NCBI GenBank assembly: GCA_947652605.1
Contig: OX393577.1
Span: 57,808,108-57,872,107 of the forward strand
Direction: 5' to 3'
Origin: Elmis aenea
Lineage: Eukaryota > Arthropoda > Insecta > Coleoptera > Elmidae
Length of the DNA: 64,000 bases
Shown: positions 32,866 through 43,262 of the stretch, in pieces
Layout: every line of letters begins with the position of its first letter
How positions within the stretch are numbered: the stretch's first letter is position 1
The notes under the pieces: generated by a model
Databases searched by the model: none
What the model saw: the letters and a program-made list of their open reading frames with translations, nothing else
Told to the model about the DNA's origin: nothing
Position numbers and translations under genes: made by a program

Positions 32866-32867
32866 TA

Positions 32868-35166
32868 CAGGGTGGTCCACCTTTGTGTAGCAGGACTTTA
32901 ACAGTCTATACAAAAGCTTATTTTAAAGCGAATATTCCAGATCAACATGGGTCCATAAACGCTTCATTTTAAAGATGCAGGGTGTTGAAATTTTCGAAAA
33001 AATATCGATAATTTTTAATCGTTTCTCAACTAGTAGATATAATTAAACCAAATTTGGTATACAGCACCACCTTACAGGTTACCACATTCGGTGAGAATGT
33101 CAAACCCCACAAGCAATCAGTGTCGGAGTTGTGGGGGTTCAGTTTCAATAAGTTTTATAAAAAAACTAGTACGGCCCTGTTCAAAATCAATCTCGAACTA
33201 GTTTTTAGGTAGAGCATTTTATTCTAAACAAAAAGTTTTTCTTGACTTTTCTTCGTATCTACCACCGTTTGACGCAAAATTTGATTTATTTTACAATTCT
33301 CGCGAAAAATTTGCTCATGTTCGATCTAAAAATATCGCGAAAAGCAGAAAAGTGCAAATTGCAGAGTAAATGCTCATGAATCGTTAATTTAGCGGAACAT
33401 ATTTCCTTATTATTAGCATGTTCTGTTATTAAAAACTACAAAAATCGGTTTACTTCTTTATTTCGAATATTAGCGATATTTTTAGATCAAACTCATGAGC
33501 CAATTTTTCGCGATAATAGTTAAATAAATCAAATTTCGCGCCAAACGGTGACTGATACGAAGAAAAGTCAGAAGACACTTTTTGTTTAGAATAAAATGCT
33601 CTGGCCAAAAACAAGTTCTAGGTTTGTTTTAAACAGAGCCGTACTAGTATAAAACTTACTGAAACTGAACCCCCACAACTCCACCACTGGTTGCTTGTAG
33701 GGCTTGACATTCTCACCGAATGTGGTAACCTGTAAGGTGGTGCTGTATACCAAATTTGGTTTAAATATATCTACCAGTTGGAAACGGTTAAAAATTATCG
33801 ATATTTTTTCGAAAATTTCAACACCCTGTGATTTTAAAACAGGGTTGAGCAGATTTAAATCAATTGATTTAAATCACGATTTAAATCATGATTTAAATCA
33901 AGTGATTTTTTTTAAATCATTGATTTAAATCAAGTGATTTAAAAAAAAATTATCAATTTAAATCACAGATTATATGATTATATGATATACAATAAAATAT
34001 TTATAATAAAACAAAATTGTATTACTATTAGTAATTAAATACACGAAATGGTGAATAAAACATATCAATTCGCTCTTGTAAAGTAATATTCATTGTGGAA
34101 ATGCAATAATTCAAAAAATAAATTACAATTTTCTGACGTTAGCGAAGTGAACAGTCAGTTTTTTCAATTTCCACGGCAGTCTATTGCTTCAATACCGATT
34201 TGAAAAAAAAATGTCGAATATCTCTAAAAGTATGAGTTTTGGGTATAGGACATACTTAACAAAATATGAAGCTCTTTTTAAGACGAATTCGATGATATAA
34301 AAAAATACAGGGGTTCGCATTTAAAAAAATCGAGTTACGAGCTTTTGAAAATCATGGAACTTGCCACCTATTTATATTTATGTGTGATTCAAATTTTTTC
34401 ATATCGAGCGAACAGAGAAATTTTTTCTGCATGTCCATACCAAATTAAAACTCTGTACTTCAAAATAACTTCAGGAGAATTTTTTAAATAAAGACTTAAA
34501 ACCTTGAAAAATTTTGAAAATTAATGTTTTCTTACAACGCCGTATAAAAACCTGTAGTATTTTATATTGATGCAAAACTAAAATTAAGGCGGTCAAAAAT
34601 ATTAAATAAAAATTGGGTGTTGTGTTTAAAATATAAAAGTTGCTATTAGTTCCAGAAAGGTGACTCACTGTGTGTATTTGAAAATATTTTTATTGTGTTG
34701 TTTAGAAAAAATTGTTTAAAATAGCATTTGATTCAACTTCATATCTCAAGCAGTTTAGCCACAATCGACCGATCCCGCACTAATGACACCCTGTATATAA
34801 TTAATTAAACATCACCATTTAGCACTGATTTTTTCAAAATTCTTAATCATTATATTTAATTTTTCATTTCGACAAAAATTCACCAATGAATTAAATATAT
34901 TGGTTATTAAATATATTAGCACAAAACAGTAATAGCATGTGAATCTGTTACTAAATTCGATAATATGGTACATTTGATTTAAATCAAAAAAATCTGATTT
35001 AAATCAAATAAATCGATTTTTTTGATTTAAAAAAAAAAACATGATTTTTATCCACCCTGCTTTAAAATGAAGTGTTTATGGACCAATGTTGCTATATTAT
35101 ATTCGCTTTAAAATAAGGTTTTCTATCGACTGTTAAAGTCCTGCTACAAAAAAGTGGACCACCCTG
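32868..35166. mobile_element. Foldback element split by a hAT insertion
   Basis: TA lies at 32866-32867 and 35167-35168, with ends CAGGGTGGTCCACCTTTGTG and, inverted, CAGGGTGGTCCACTTTTTTG. The left arm runs unbroken from 32868 to about 33350. The right arm matches it from 35166 inward to 35068, is interrupted by the hAT 33840-35059, and resumes at 33831 inward to about 33480. Without the hAT the element is about 1.07 kb and nearly all palindrome. Internal 'cagggtgttgaaatt' motifs mimic ends. Confidence 0.85.
33840..35059. mobile_element. hAT element with GATTTAAATC-rich ends
   Basis: The ends CAGGGTTGAGCAGATTTAAA and, inverted, CAGGGTGGATAAAAATCATG lie between ttttaaaa (33832-33839) and ctttaaaa (35060-35067), a 7/8 duplication. 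GATTTAAATCA units are iterated at both ends (33858-33940 and 34976-35032). A MITE end (caccctgtata, 34789-34799) is nested inside. No transposase is recognisable. Confidence 0.8.
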
Positions 35167-35169
35167 TAG

Positions 35170-36025
35170 ATGCCAGGGCAAAATTATTTGAAAGCTTACC
35201 TAATCAACAACCCTCTTATATTGATTTCTGCCTTGCAAAACGGAAGGTGTATGTTACACGTGATCACGTTTTTAAACTTTGAGCATCAATTTGTCGGTTT
35301 TTTTAATGAATAACCCATATTTTCACCAAACCTTATTAAAAATGAAATTACGTTCTAAATATCGGAAACCTGTTTCAACGCTTCGCTTTGTTATAAGGTT
35401 TTAAAGTTACTGCTGATTTAATATTAATTTGCAAACACATATGCGACGTAGATTTAATAAGCAGTTTATATAAAACGTCAAAAACAACGACAGTTTCACT
35501 TTTATACTTTATTATGTTTTCGTCCGCGTGCCTATTTGAGTCAAGGTAGTTTATTCTAAATCAGTTTGTTTACAGAAGACGTGCAGAGATACTAAATATA
35601 GTTACGTATGCGGATGCAATTTGTGCAAGTTGCTTCGTTAGCCGTCAAATATTTTTAAGTTTACTTTAAAAACTTATAAGCATTTTATGCAACTTTCAAG
35701 ATTAAAAAGTAATCTTGCTAAAATGATCGTTTGAGAACATGAAAAAGTTGTTTGTCTAAGTAGAGACGCAAATTTTGTTTAAAATTGCTAACATTAAATA
35801 GAGATAACAGGAAAAGCATAATTAAGTTCCCATTACTTTGTCGTATACGCTACCGAAAGGTAACTGCGCCTGCAATGTACAATAAAGGGTCTTGGAATAC
35901 CCAAAATTATTTCCAAGAATACAAGAATTTGGAGATTTGGGACACTAAAATATAGAACTTAAACTATATTTACAAAATGCACTGAATATAAAAGAACAGC
36001 AGTTCATAACACAAATTAGTTGCAA
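35170..36025. other. No recognisable feature
   Basis: AT-rich, apparently unique sequence before the tandem repeat and gypsy element. Confidence 0.4.
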
Positions 36026-36044
36026 AACCAAATTAATTTACTTG

Positions 36045-36348
36045 TATTAGCGAGAGTGTATGGGTTTTTGAATATAAACGCAATAGCTTGAATCAAAATA
36101 TACGAATGATTTACATAGAAGAGTAAAGGTCAACCGTTCAGTATTACAGTACAAATCTAACTTAACTTAAAAACCCTGCCTTCGCAGGTGCCGATACTAA
36201 TGGTGTTAATATAAACATTTCACCCTTATGATCTCATCTAATCCTTATAATCTAAACATCTCGCTATGGGCCTCGTATGTAAGAATGCGTCTTGAAACTG
36301 GGCGGCTCGTCAATGCGTGACCATGGGCGACTCGTCAACACGCTAATA
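36045..36348 (-). repeat. 3' LTR of the gypsy element
   Basis: 304 bp, starting TATTAGCG and ending CGCTAATA, a perfect 8-bp inverted pair in place of the usual TG...CA. It is identical to the other LTR apart from five bases (ataat) absent near 36098. Confidence 0.95.
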
Positions 36349-37231
36349 CTCGACCATCCTGACCGGAGGGAGCAAAGTTGAGAAGAATCTGGAAATCACA
36401 TTATGCAATTAGTATGCGAGACAAACAGAATCCGTGGAAAGTTACTCGACGGCTTCGCAAGCAGCGAGCTGCTCGAAAAGTCGGAATAACGTTAAGCAAC
36501 GATGCAAACAATAAGTTGCTTTGTCATTGTCGATCAATTAGCAACTGATCTGGGAAAAAAAAATAGTTGTTCGACGGCTTCGCAAGCAGCGAACTGCTCA
36601 CAAGGCCGAAACAACCTTTAGTTGCAGTGCGAGCAACGTCTTGCTCCGCATATCTCAACATCGCAGGTCACAACAGGCGAGCAACGTCTTGCTCCGCATA
36701 ACTCAACAGGCGAGCAACGTCTTGCTCCGCATAACTCAACAGGCGAGCAACGTCTTGCTCCGCATAACTCAACAGGCGAGCAACGTCTTGCTCCGCATAT
36801 CTCAACATAACAAATCACAACAGGCGAGCAACACCTTGCTCCGCATATCTCAACATAACAAATCACAACAGGCGAGCAACACTTTGCTCCGCATATCTCA
36901 AATTTCGAAGTATGTCTTTTAACGCTGGCCAGCAACGTTCACAACGTTTTTGCAACAAGCAAGCAATTTCTTCTTTGCTATTCACATTCTCTAACAGGCA
37001 AGCAACCCTTTGCTTAGCAAAGCACAACAGTATCCCAAGCTTAACACAGGCAAGCAATATTCTGCTTAGCAGATCATAACAGTACTCTAAGCTTTACAAC
37101 AGATAGGAAACATTTTTGCTTGGCAAACCACAACAGACTATAATCAAGCAACATTTCTGCAATGCAATCACATACTAGAACAGGCAAGTAACCACTATGG
37201 TTGCGCATGCTTAATCGACTTACCATCATCC
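36349..37231 (-). repeat. Gypsy 3' region with an array of short hairpins
   Basis: 36629-36905 holds tandem units of 33 and 48 bp, each with the hairpin GAGCAA-N4-TTGCTC (seven copies). Diverged ones follow (AAGCAACCCTTTGCTT near 36980; AAGCAATATTCTGCTT near 37050). Two further copies of 'cgacggcttcgcaagcagcga' lie near 36449 and 36574. Both unit lengths are multiples of three, so frames stay open on both strands, but no protein is supported. Confidence 0.85.
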
Positions 37232-37837
37232 TTACTCATCATCACTTAAACATAGCCATGGCTTAATGTGTTCTATGGCGTATACACCCTTGTACTGCGC
37301 CCTTGTTCTAGTCGAGCCAGGTATGTTGCACACCTCGTACCGGTCATTTCCTAGAACATTTGAAATTTTAAATGGGCCCTTCCATCTTGGCAACAATTTG
37401 CGACTGGTTCCGGTCCCTACGATCGACGATACTTGCACCAACACCAATTGTCCCTGTCGGTAGTTTTTAGGTTTTGATCGAGATGCATCAAAGCGGTCTT
37501 TTTGAATAATTTGATCTGCCTCATTTTTGTTTACTATTGAAGATCTGATTTTTGTCACATCTACCTGGTCATTTTCGTCTCCAGGAATGTCGTGGTTATC
37601 TGGGCCACATCTATATCCCAATAAGGCTTCCGACGAGGTTACTCCTATGGCTTTATTTAAGGTGTTGTTCAAACCTAGTTGGATATTGGGTACGTTCTCA
37701 TCCCAGTCATCAGCATTCTTATCAGCGCCCATGGCTGATAATGCATTAAGTATGGTTCTATTGTACCTTTCAACTTGACCGTTTCCGCGCGGCATACCAA
37801 CTGCGTTCAAATGATGCTGTATCTGTATTCTTCGCAA
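37232..37837 (-). pseudogene. Gypsy integrase C-terminal part
   Basis: The frame carries the integrase catalytic Glu in GMPRGNGQVERYNRTI, then the helical part of the core, and the C-terminal GPF/Y-type module (LLPRWKGPFKISNVLGNDRY), ending at a stop. Integrase inserts the cDNA into host DNA. This piece is intact in itself but out of frame with the rest. No chromodomain and no env frame follow. Confidence 0.9.
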
Positions 37838-37939
37838 AAGAGTTTAAAATTCTTCGATGTAAAACATCTGCCTCTGTCACTAATAATGCGCCTTGGTGCG
37901 CCAAAAATTTTAATCAGTTCCTTTATCTCCTGGATAACG
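37829..37939 (-). pseudogene. Gypsy integrase core, middle piece
   Basis: A short third-frame piece holds the second catalytic Asp (IISDRGRCFTS). It lies between single-base frame breaks near 37940 and 37825. It belongs to the same integrase as the flanking pieces. Confidence 0.85.
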
Positions 37940-38966
37940 ATTTCGTCTTGGTGTTACGCACGGCCTTAACAAAGCTAAACTTCGTGAATGCATCCACCAT
38001 AACGAACACTTGAGTATTACCAGCCCGGCTTTTACAAAAAGGTCCCAGGTGATCCACGTGTATTGTGTGGAATGGACGAGGCGTTTTTTCAATCGGATGA
38101 AGAAACCCAGGTTTTTTTCCCGCTGCCTTTTTGAAGTACATGCAGTTTATGCATGATTTAACGTATTTTTTTACGAATCTTCGCATTCGAGGAAACCAGA
38201 AAGTCGCTGCGATTCGCTCAAACGTTTTATCGTAAGAAAAATGGCCAATATTATCGTGGTTGAAACGCAAAATCTGCCATCTGCACGCTTTAGGTATTAG
38301 TGCTCGGTTTCCATGTGAAGTTCGTTTATATACGCGACCGCGACGTAAATCGAAGTTGAATATGCCTTTGTTATTACTTCGGTCTCCACTTAAAAGTATA
38401 GTTTTAATGGACCGTATTTCTTGGTCCGATTCTTGTACGGCCAATAGCCAGTCGTCATCGGAGAGCATTACTGCTAGGACTTGTACGCCATCTATCGGTG
38501 GATTTCGACTAAGGGCGTCTACGTGCGACATTTGGAGACCCGCTCTGTGTCGTTTTTCAAACTGGTATTCTTGCAGCTCTAGGATCCATCTTCCGATGCG
38601 CTGGTTCAAATCCTTTTTTGAGATTGCGTTCCGGACAGCCATGCAATCTGTAAAGATCGTAAACTTTTTTCCAATTAAATAATGTCTAAAGCGTTTCACA
38701 GAGTTTACTATAGCCAACGCTTCCAATTCGAACGAATGATATTTTTGCTCCGTCGATGTGGTGTGCCTGCTATAGTAACCAAGGGCCGATTCAACGCCTT
38801 TTTTTATTTGGGCGAGCATACCTGCTACTCCCATTCTGCTGGCGTCGGTGTACAATACCAGTTCGCTGCTCGAGTCAAATATGCTCAGAATGGGTTGCGA
38901 TAGCAGTGACTGTTTCAGCGCATCGAAAGCGTTTGATTCTGTCGCCGTCCAGGACCATGCCGTGTC
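37923..38966 (-). pseudogene. Gypsy RNase H and integrase N-terminal part
   Basis: Continues pol in another frame after the A-run. RNase H is visible as YTDASRMGVAGML, SFELEALAIVNSVKRF, FTDCMAVRNA and VDALSRNP, with the acidic residues present. The integrase zinc-binding domain follows (HDNIGHFSYDKTF ... CINCMYF), then the first catalytic Asp in TIHVDHLGPF and MVDAFTKFSFVKAVRN. The frame then stops because a base appears to be missing near 37940. All motifs are intact, so the breaks are single-base. Confidence 0.9.
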
Positions 38967-41460
38967 TTTTTTTCAGATTTGTTAGCGGCCTGGATTTATT
39001 TGAAAATTTCGGAATGAACTTTCGGAAATGTCCAACCAACCCCAGGAACTGCCGTACGTTGTGAATGTTTTTTGGTGTTGGGAAATTTTCAACCGCGGTT
39101 AATTTGGATGAACTGGGTTTTATGGTACTGTCCTTAATGCTGTATCCTAAATAGTCTATTTCTGTTTTTAAAAAGTAGCATTTTGATAAGTTTAAGGTGA
39201 TATTATTTTGTCTTAAAATAGTCAAAACCTCTTTAAGGACCGTCAGGCCTTCAGTTGCCGTTTTTGAGGGGATTAGTATGTCGTCAAGATAGACTAGTAC
39301 CTTTTTGAATCTAAGATCTCCGAGAATGTTGTCAACTGCCCTTTGGAACACATATGGGGCATTAGAAAGCCCAAAAGGAACCTTTACGTATTCATATTTT
39401 CCATCGGGAGTAATGAAGGCAGTCAGAGGGATTGATTTTTCAGACAATGGTATTTGGTGATAGCCTGACAAAAAATCTAAACTAGTAAAGTACTTGTAGC
39501 CGGCCAATCTGTCGACTAGGTCCTCTATTAGTGGTAAAGGGTAAGAATCCCGTACAGTAATTTTATTGAGGGCACGAAAATCTACACAAAGCCTTTTCTC
39601 ACCTGATTTTTTCTTTACCATAATTACCGGGCTTGCGTAAGGGGAAGTGGAAGGTCTTATGGTTTTGCTAGCCAGCAGTTCGTCCACTAATTCGCGCAGC
39701 GTACCACGTTCTGCTTCTGACAATCGATAGGGCCTATAAACTATCGTTTTATCCGTTGTTAGTTGAATCTGCATTTCCACCCCAGGTATGGTGCCCAGCT
39801 GTGACGAACTTTTGGGAAAACATGACGAAAACTCCTTAATTAACTCACTTAATCGTTCACCGACCGAATCGTCCACTTCACCAACAGTAGCTATAAATTC
39901 ATCTGATGTCACTACATTTACTTGCAGAACACTGCTAAACTTTAAGTGCTCGCCTTTGCGTTCATACTTGATGTTCAAGTTTTCTGTATAATTTTGTCCC
40001 ACAATTATATCCACGCCGGTAATACACTTGTCAACCACAAATAAGTCAATTTTCAGTTCGACATCATCTATCTTTATCGCACAAGTCACTGCGTGTGTTA
40101 CTACTATTTCCGTGCCGCCAAAAACGGTTAGCACTGTATTGTTTTTTAACTGTGTCACATTTAAGTTCAGTTTACTTATTAAGTCCTTAGATATTAACGA
40201 GCATTCACTACCAAAGTCAATAAAGCCGCGTTCATGGTGAATACCATCAATTATGATATTCTTATAAAATTTATTCTTCTTGTTTGAATCGACAATTAGC
40301 AAAACGTTTTTATTGGATGTGCTCGCGTGGCGTTGTTGATCTGCCCGTTTCTTTTTCTCGCATGCTTCCATTCGATGTCCCATCTGTTTGCAATAAAAAC
40401 ATTGAGTTTCCCGTCTTTTTACCGTGCAAGCATCAGCTCGATGTCCTAATTGTTTACAGGTAAAGCACCGTATCCCGTTTGCGTTGTTAACCAGGCAATT
40501 TACGACCTTATGTCCAAGTCGGCCGCATCCGAAACAACCTTGACGGGCTCTTTCATAAGTGGAGCCCCTTGTACGATCATTGTATGGCAGTGGCGGCGCA
40601 CGAAATCTTTTATGGGGGCGACTACCTTCGTAGTTCAGCGTTAGCACCCCGTCGTCCATGAATTGCAAGGATTTCAGATATACTGCTAGTTGGTACGGTT
40701 CTTCGATTCCCGCAGCTTTAACTGCCAGCTTTATATTAGGATTCTGTAGTCCACCTACTATTAGATTGACCTCGTCAGATCCAGCGAGGTTCAGTCGTAA
40801 TTGTTTTATTCGCGCTAGTTTTGCGAAGCAATAATCGAACATGCTTTCGTTTGGTTTTGATTTCAGGTTAAGCATGTCTAATAGGAGAACATGCAGATCG
40901 CGGGCCGGTGGAAAGGTGTCCGTTAACAAGCGTTTCCATTCGGACCATTGCCTCGGAATCGTGGTCAAGCTTTTGTACCAAATTGATGCAGAGCCACGAA
41001 ATTTATTTATCGCTAAATGACAGATGTATACGTCGTCCCAAGAGTATATGTTAGCATGTTCGTCGATTTTCGCTATCCATTCGATCACGTTGTCTACGGA
41101 CGGATCGAAAGTGTTAATATCCGTGTCGTTGACGGCTACGTGTTGCCGTAACCGACGCTCGTTCAATCGAGCGAGACTTTCTATGATAGAGCTGCTTAGG
41201 TTTTGCTCGTTACTTTCGCCTCCATGGGATTCTTGATCCAAAATAGTTGAGCAGCTTGCAATCGGCGGTGTAGCGGGCGTGGCAGCGCGCGGTGCATCGC
41301 ACGGTGTTTCACGCGTAGCCCGCGTATTTTCGAGACGCCGGTTATGCCGCTCGCGATGTCGGTGACGTTTCTCGCGACGCCGTGCTTTACGTATCTCTGA
41401 TGCATCACTCGAGGAAGCACTATCGCTTGACACTACAGACGGTCTTCGCCTTTTTCCCAT
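38875..41460 (-). CDS. Gypsy gag-protease-reverse transcriptase
   Basis: An 861-codon frame on the minus strand from ATG 41460, about 276 bp after the 5' LTR. Residues 1-60 are basic and Ser-rich. 110-265 are a gag capsid-like helical region (NTFDPSVDNVIEWIAKIDEH). Three zinc knuckles lie at 309-322, 332-345 and 354-367 (CFGCGRLGHKVVNC and similar). The protease motif is IDFGSECSLI at 414-423. RT spans about 560-800 with CVDFRALNKIT, LDFLSGYHQIPL, VPFGLSNAP and YLDD (724-727). Gag and pol share one frame, so no gag-pol shift is needed. After about residue 830 a run of seven A (T 38967-38973 on the plus strand) shifts the frame. The last 30 or so residues are therefore off-frame and the RT-RNase H junction is broken. 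Confidence 0.95.
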   Translation of the reverse strand: MGKRRRPSVVSSDSASSSDASEIRKARRREKRHRHRERHNRRLENTRATRETPCDAPRAATPATPPIASCSTILDQESHGGESNEQNLSSSIIESLARLNERRLRQHVAVNDTDINTFDPSVDNVIEWIAKIDEHANIYSWDDVYICHLAINKFRGSASIWYKSLTTIPRQWSEWKRLLTDTFPPARDLHVLLLDMLNLKSKPNESMFDYCFAKLARIKQLRLNLAGSDEVNLIVGGLQNPNIKLAVKAAGIEEPYQLAVYLKSLQFMDDGVLTLNYEGSRPHKRFRAPPLPYNDRTRGSTYERARQGCFGCGRLGHKVVNCLVNNANGIRCFTCKQLGHRADACTVKRRETQCFYCKQMGHRMEACEKKKRADQQRHASTSNKNVLLIVDSNKKNKFYKNIIIDGIHHERGFIDFGSECSLISKDLISKLNLNVTQLKNNTVLTVFGGTEIVVTHAVTCAIKIDDVELKIDLFVVDKCITGVDIIVGQNYTENLNIKYERKGEHLKFSSVLQVNVVTSDEFIATVGEVDDSVGERLSELIKEFSSCFPKSSSQLGTIPGVEMQIQLTTDKTIVYRPYRLSEAERGTLRELVDELLASKTIRPSTSPYASPVIMVKKKSGEKRLCVDFRALNKITVRDSYPLPLIEDLVDRLAGYKYFTSLDFLSGYHQIPLSEKSIPLTAFITPDGKYEYVKVPFGLSNAPYVFQRAVDNILGDLRFKKVLVYLDDILIPSKTATEGLTVLKEVLTILRQNNITLNLSKCYFLKTEIDYLGYSIKDSTIKPSSSKLTAVENFPTPKNIHNVRQFLGLVGHFRKFIPKFSNKSRPLTNLKKRHGMVLDGDRIKRFRCAETVTAIATHSEHI

Positions 41461-41736
41461 ATTTACGTAGTTAATCCGTTAACGTTAATTTACCAAAACA
41501 AAGAGCACAAAAATCCACAAGAATGTAGTAGCACTTAGATGTTTAATTTGCACTCGTTATATAAAACCCTAACGGACACCTTTTATAAATTTAAACTGTT
41601 CACACGAATGTAGCAGTACTCAAGTGTTCAACTCGCACTCGTAAAACACTCACAGAAAACTTCCGATAAATGAAATCGTTCAAAGATTATTCAAAACTCG
41701 CGAATCGGCAATTTTCCGTTCCGATCCCACTTCTGA

Positions 41737-42045
41737 TATTAGCGAGAGTGTATGGGTTTTTGAATATAAACGCAATAGCTTGAATCAAAATATAATATAC
41801 GAATGATTTACATAGAAGAGTAAAGGTCAACCGTTCAGTATTACAGTACAAATCTAACTTAACTTAAAAACCCTGCCTTCGCAGGTGCCGATACTAATGG
41901 TGTTAATATAAACATTTCACCCTTATGATCTCATCTAATCCTTATAATCTAAACATCTCGCTATGGGCCTCGTATGTAAGAATGCGTCTTGAAACTGGGC
42001 GGCTCGTCAATGCGTGACCATGGGCGACTCGTCAACACGCTAATA
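41737..42045 (-). repeat. 5' LTR of the gypsy element
   Basis: 309 bp with the same termini as the 3' LTR. It should hold the promoter and the R region, but I could not fix a TATA box or start site. On the minus strand it is followed by TCAGAAG and then TGGGATCGGAACGG (41730-41717), the likely primer-binding site, since TGG pairs with a tRNA CCA end. Confidence 0.95.
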
Positions 42046-42545
42046 CTTGTTTAAAATAACATTTCAGTTTTTATATTATTGTGTTTATGTTAAAGTTTTT
42101 TTTTTAAATAATTGTGTTTCATTTACATATTAATAAATAACCAAATTAATTTACTTGTTTAGAATAATATTTTAGTTTTTGAATTATTGTTTTACGCCAT
42201 TTTGTTACGAGAATCTTAAAATGTTTATGTCAAAATTTTATTTTTGTTTAAATAATTGTGTTCAGTTTACATAATACTTAACCAAAATAATTTACTTGTT
42301 TAGAATAATATTTCACTTTTTATATTATTTTTTACGGCATTTTGTTGCAAGAATGTTAAAATGTTTATGTTTAGGTTTAATTTTTTTTAAATAATTGTGT
42401 TCGGTTTACATAATACATAAGCAAATTAATTTACTTGTTTTTATACTATTGTGTTACGGCATTTTGTAACGAGATTGTTAAAATGTGTATTTTACAGTTT
42501 AAATAAAATATGTTTTATAATTGTATTTTACATAATTTGACATTT
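42046..42545 (+). repeat. Tandem repeat, unit about 140 bp
   Basis: 'aattaatttacttgttta' recurs at about 42145, 42285 and 42424, with 'cattttgttacgaga' and 'aaataattgtgtt' blocks between. The same 'accaaattaatttacttg' stands left of the gypsy element (36027-36044). The array was therefore present first and the gypsy inserted into it. Confidence 0.8.
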
Positions 42546-43254
42546 CGTAAAAACAAATCAAAGCCAAATTTTCGTAAAATTTTTCCTAACAATTTGGTTA
42601 TACTTATTTAAATTATTTTATTTAAATAAAATCAACTTTTCATTTAAAAACTATAAAAATACCATGCACATGGAACAAACTTCTACAAAAATGTGCTAAG
42701 CAGCTTAAGAGATTGTTCCATATCCATTTTAAAATTGGCAGTAATTCAAAATTTTATTAAAATTTAATAATTTTGAATTCATTAATTAGACACTGTATTA
42801 CTTTCAAGTTCTTTCAGAAAAATTAAACGCATAAATATTTTTAATAACAGAGTAATAAAAACAGAAACTTTAAAGTCGATTTACTCAAAACTAACTAAAT
42901 GGCGTATGAAACAAAACAACTCTAAGGCGACGATTTATAGGACCGTAAACCAAAAAAACAAGGTAATTAAATCAGTTTAGATGAACACATGTTTGTGAAT
43001 GCTTATGAATTTATATTTGTTTAATATAGCTCAAATACAAAGGGCATTCTTTTATGTGCGATGTTCTTTCAGTATTTTCGTTTGTTTATTGGAGTGTTTT
43101 AATTTAGAATTTAATCCAATCAATAATTTTATTTCCAGAATTTTTTAGTTTTACGCTTCAGCCGTCTAAAACTGCTTTTATTTTAATAAAAGCGACGCTG
43201 GTCTTTTAGTCTTACAGTTTGTGTTATTGTTTTTACTTGGGTCGCGACGAATCA
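42546..43254. other. No recognisable feature
   Basis: AT-rich sequence. Nothing is supported. Confidence 0.4.
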
Positions 43255-43262
43255 GGTTGGAT

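Larger units (their letters stand above)
36045..42045 (-). mobile_element. Ty3/gypsy LTR retrotransposon, near full length
   Basis: A 6001-bp element on the minus strand, flanked by the 4-bp duplication cttg (36041-36044 and 42046-42049). Reading from its 5' end: LTR 42045-41737, leader with primer-binding motif, gag-protease-RT frame, RNase H and integrase in broken frames, a repeat-rich 3' region and the 3' LTR. The two LTRs are identical except for a 5-bp indel, so the insertion is recent. No env gene is present. Gag has three CCHC knuckles. Clade within gypsy not assigned. Confidence 0.95.

Noticed and set aside
33704..33928. 74-codon frame with repeated DLNHDLN near its end
   Set aside because: It spans a foldback arm and the GATTTAAATC repeats of the hAT terminus. 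The peptide repeat is a translation of that DNA repeat.
36629..36905. Regularly spaced repeats reminiscent of a CRISPR array
   Set aside because: The units are contiguous without unique spacers and lie inside a eukaryotic LTR retrotransposon.
36618..36935. 105-codon Cys-rich frame on the minus strand, with frames on the plus strand over the same bases
   Set aside because: The frames are open on both strands only because the repeat units are 33 and 48 bp long. The Cys-rich look comes from the repeated unit and not from a protein family.
38260..41236. Plus-strand frames of 64-140 codons opposite gag-pol
   Set aside because: They are antisense shadows of the well-supported minus-strand gag-pol reading frames.
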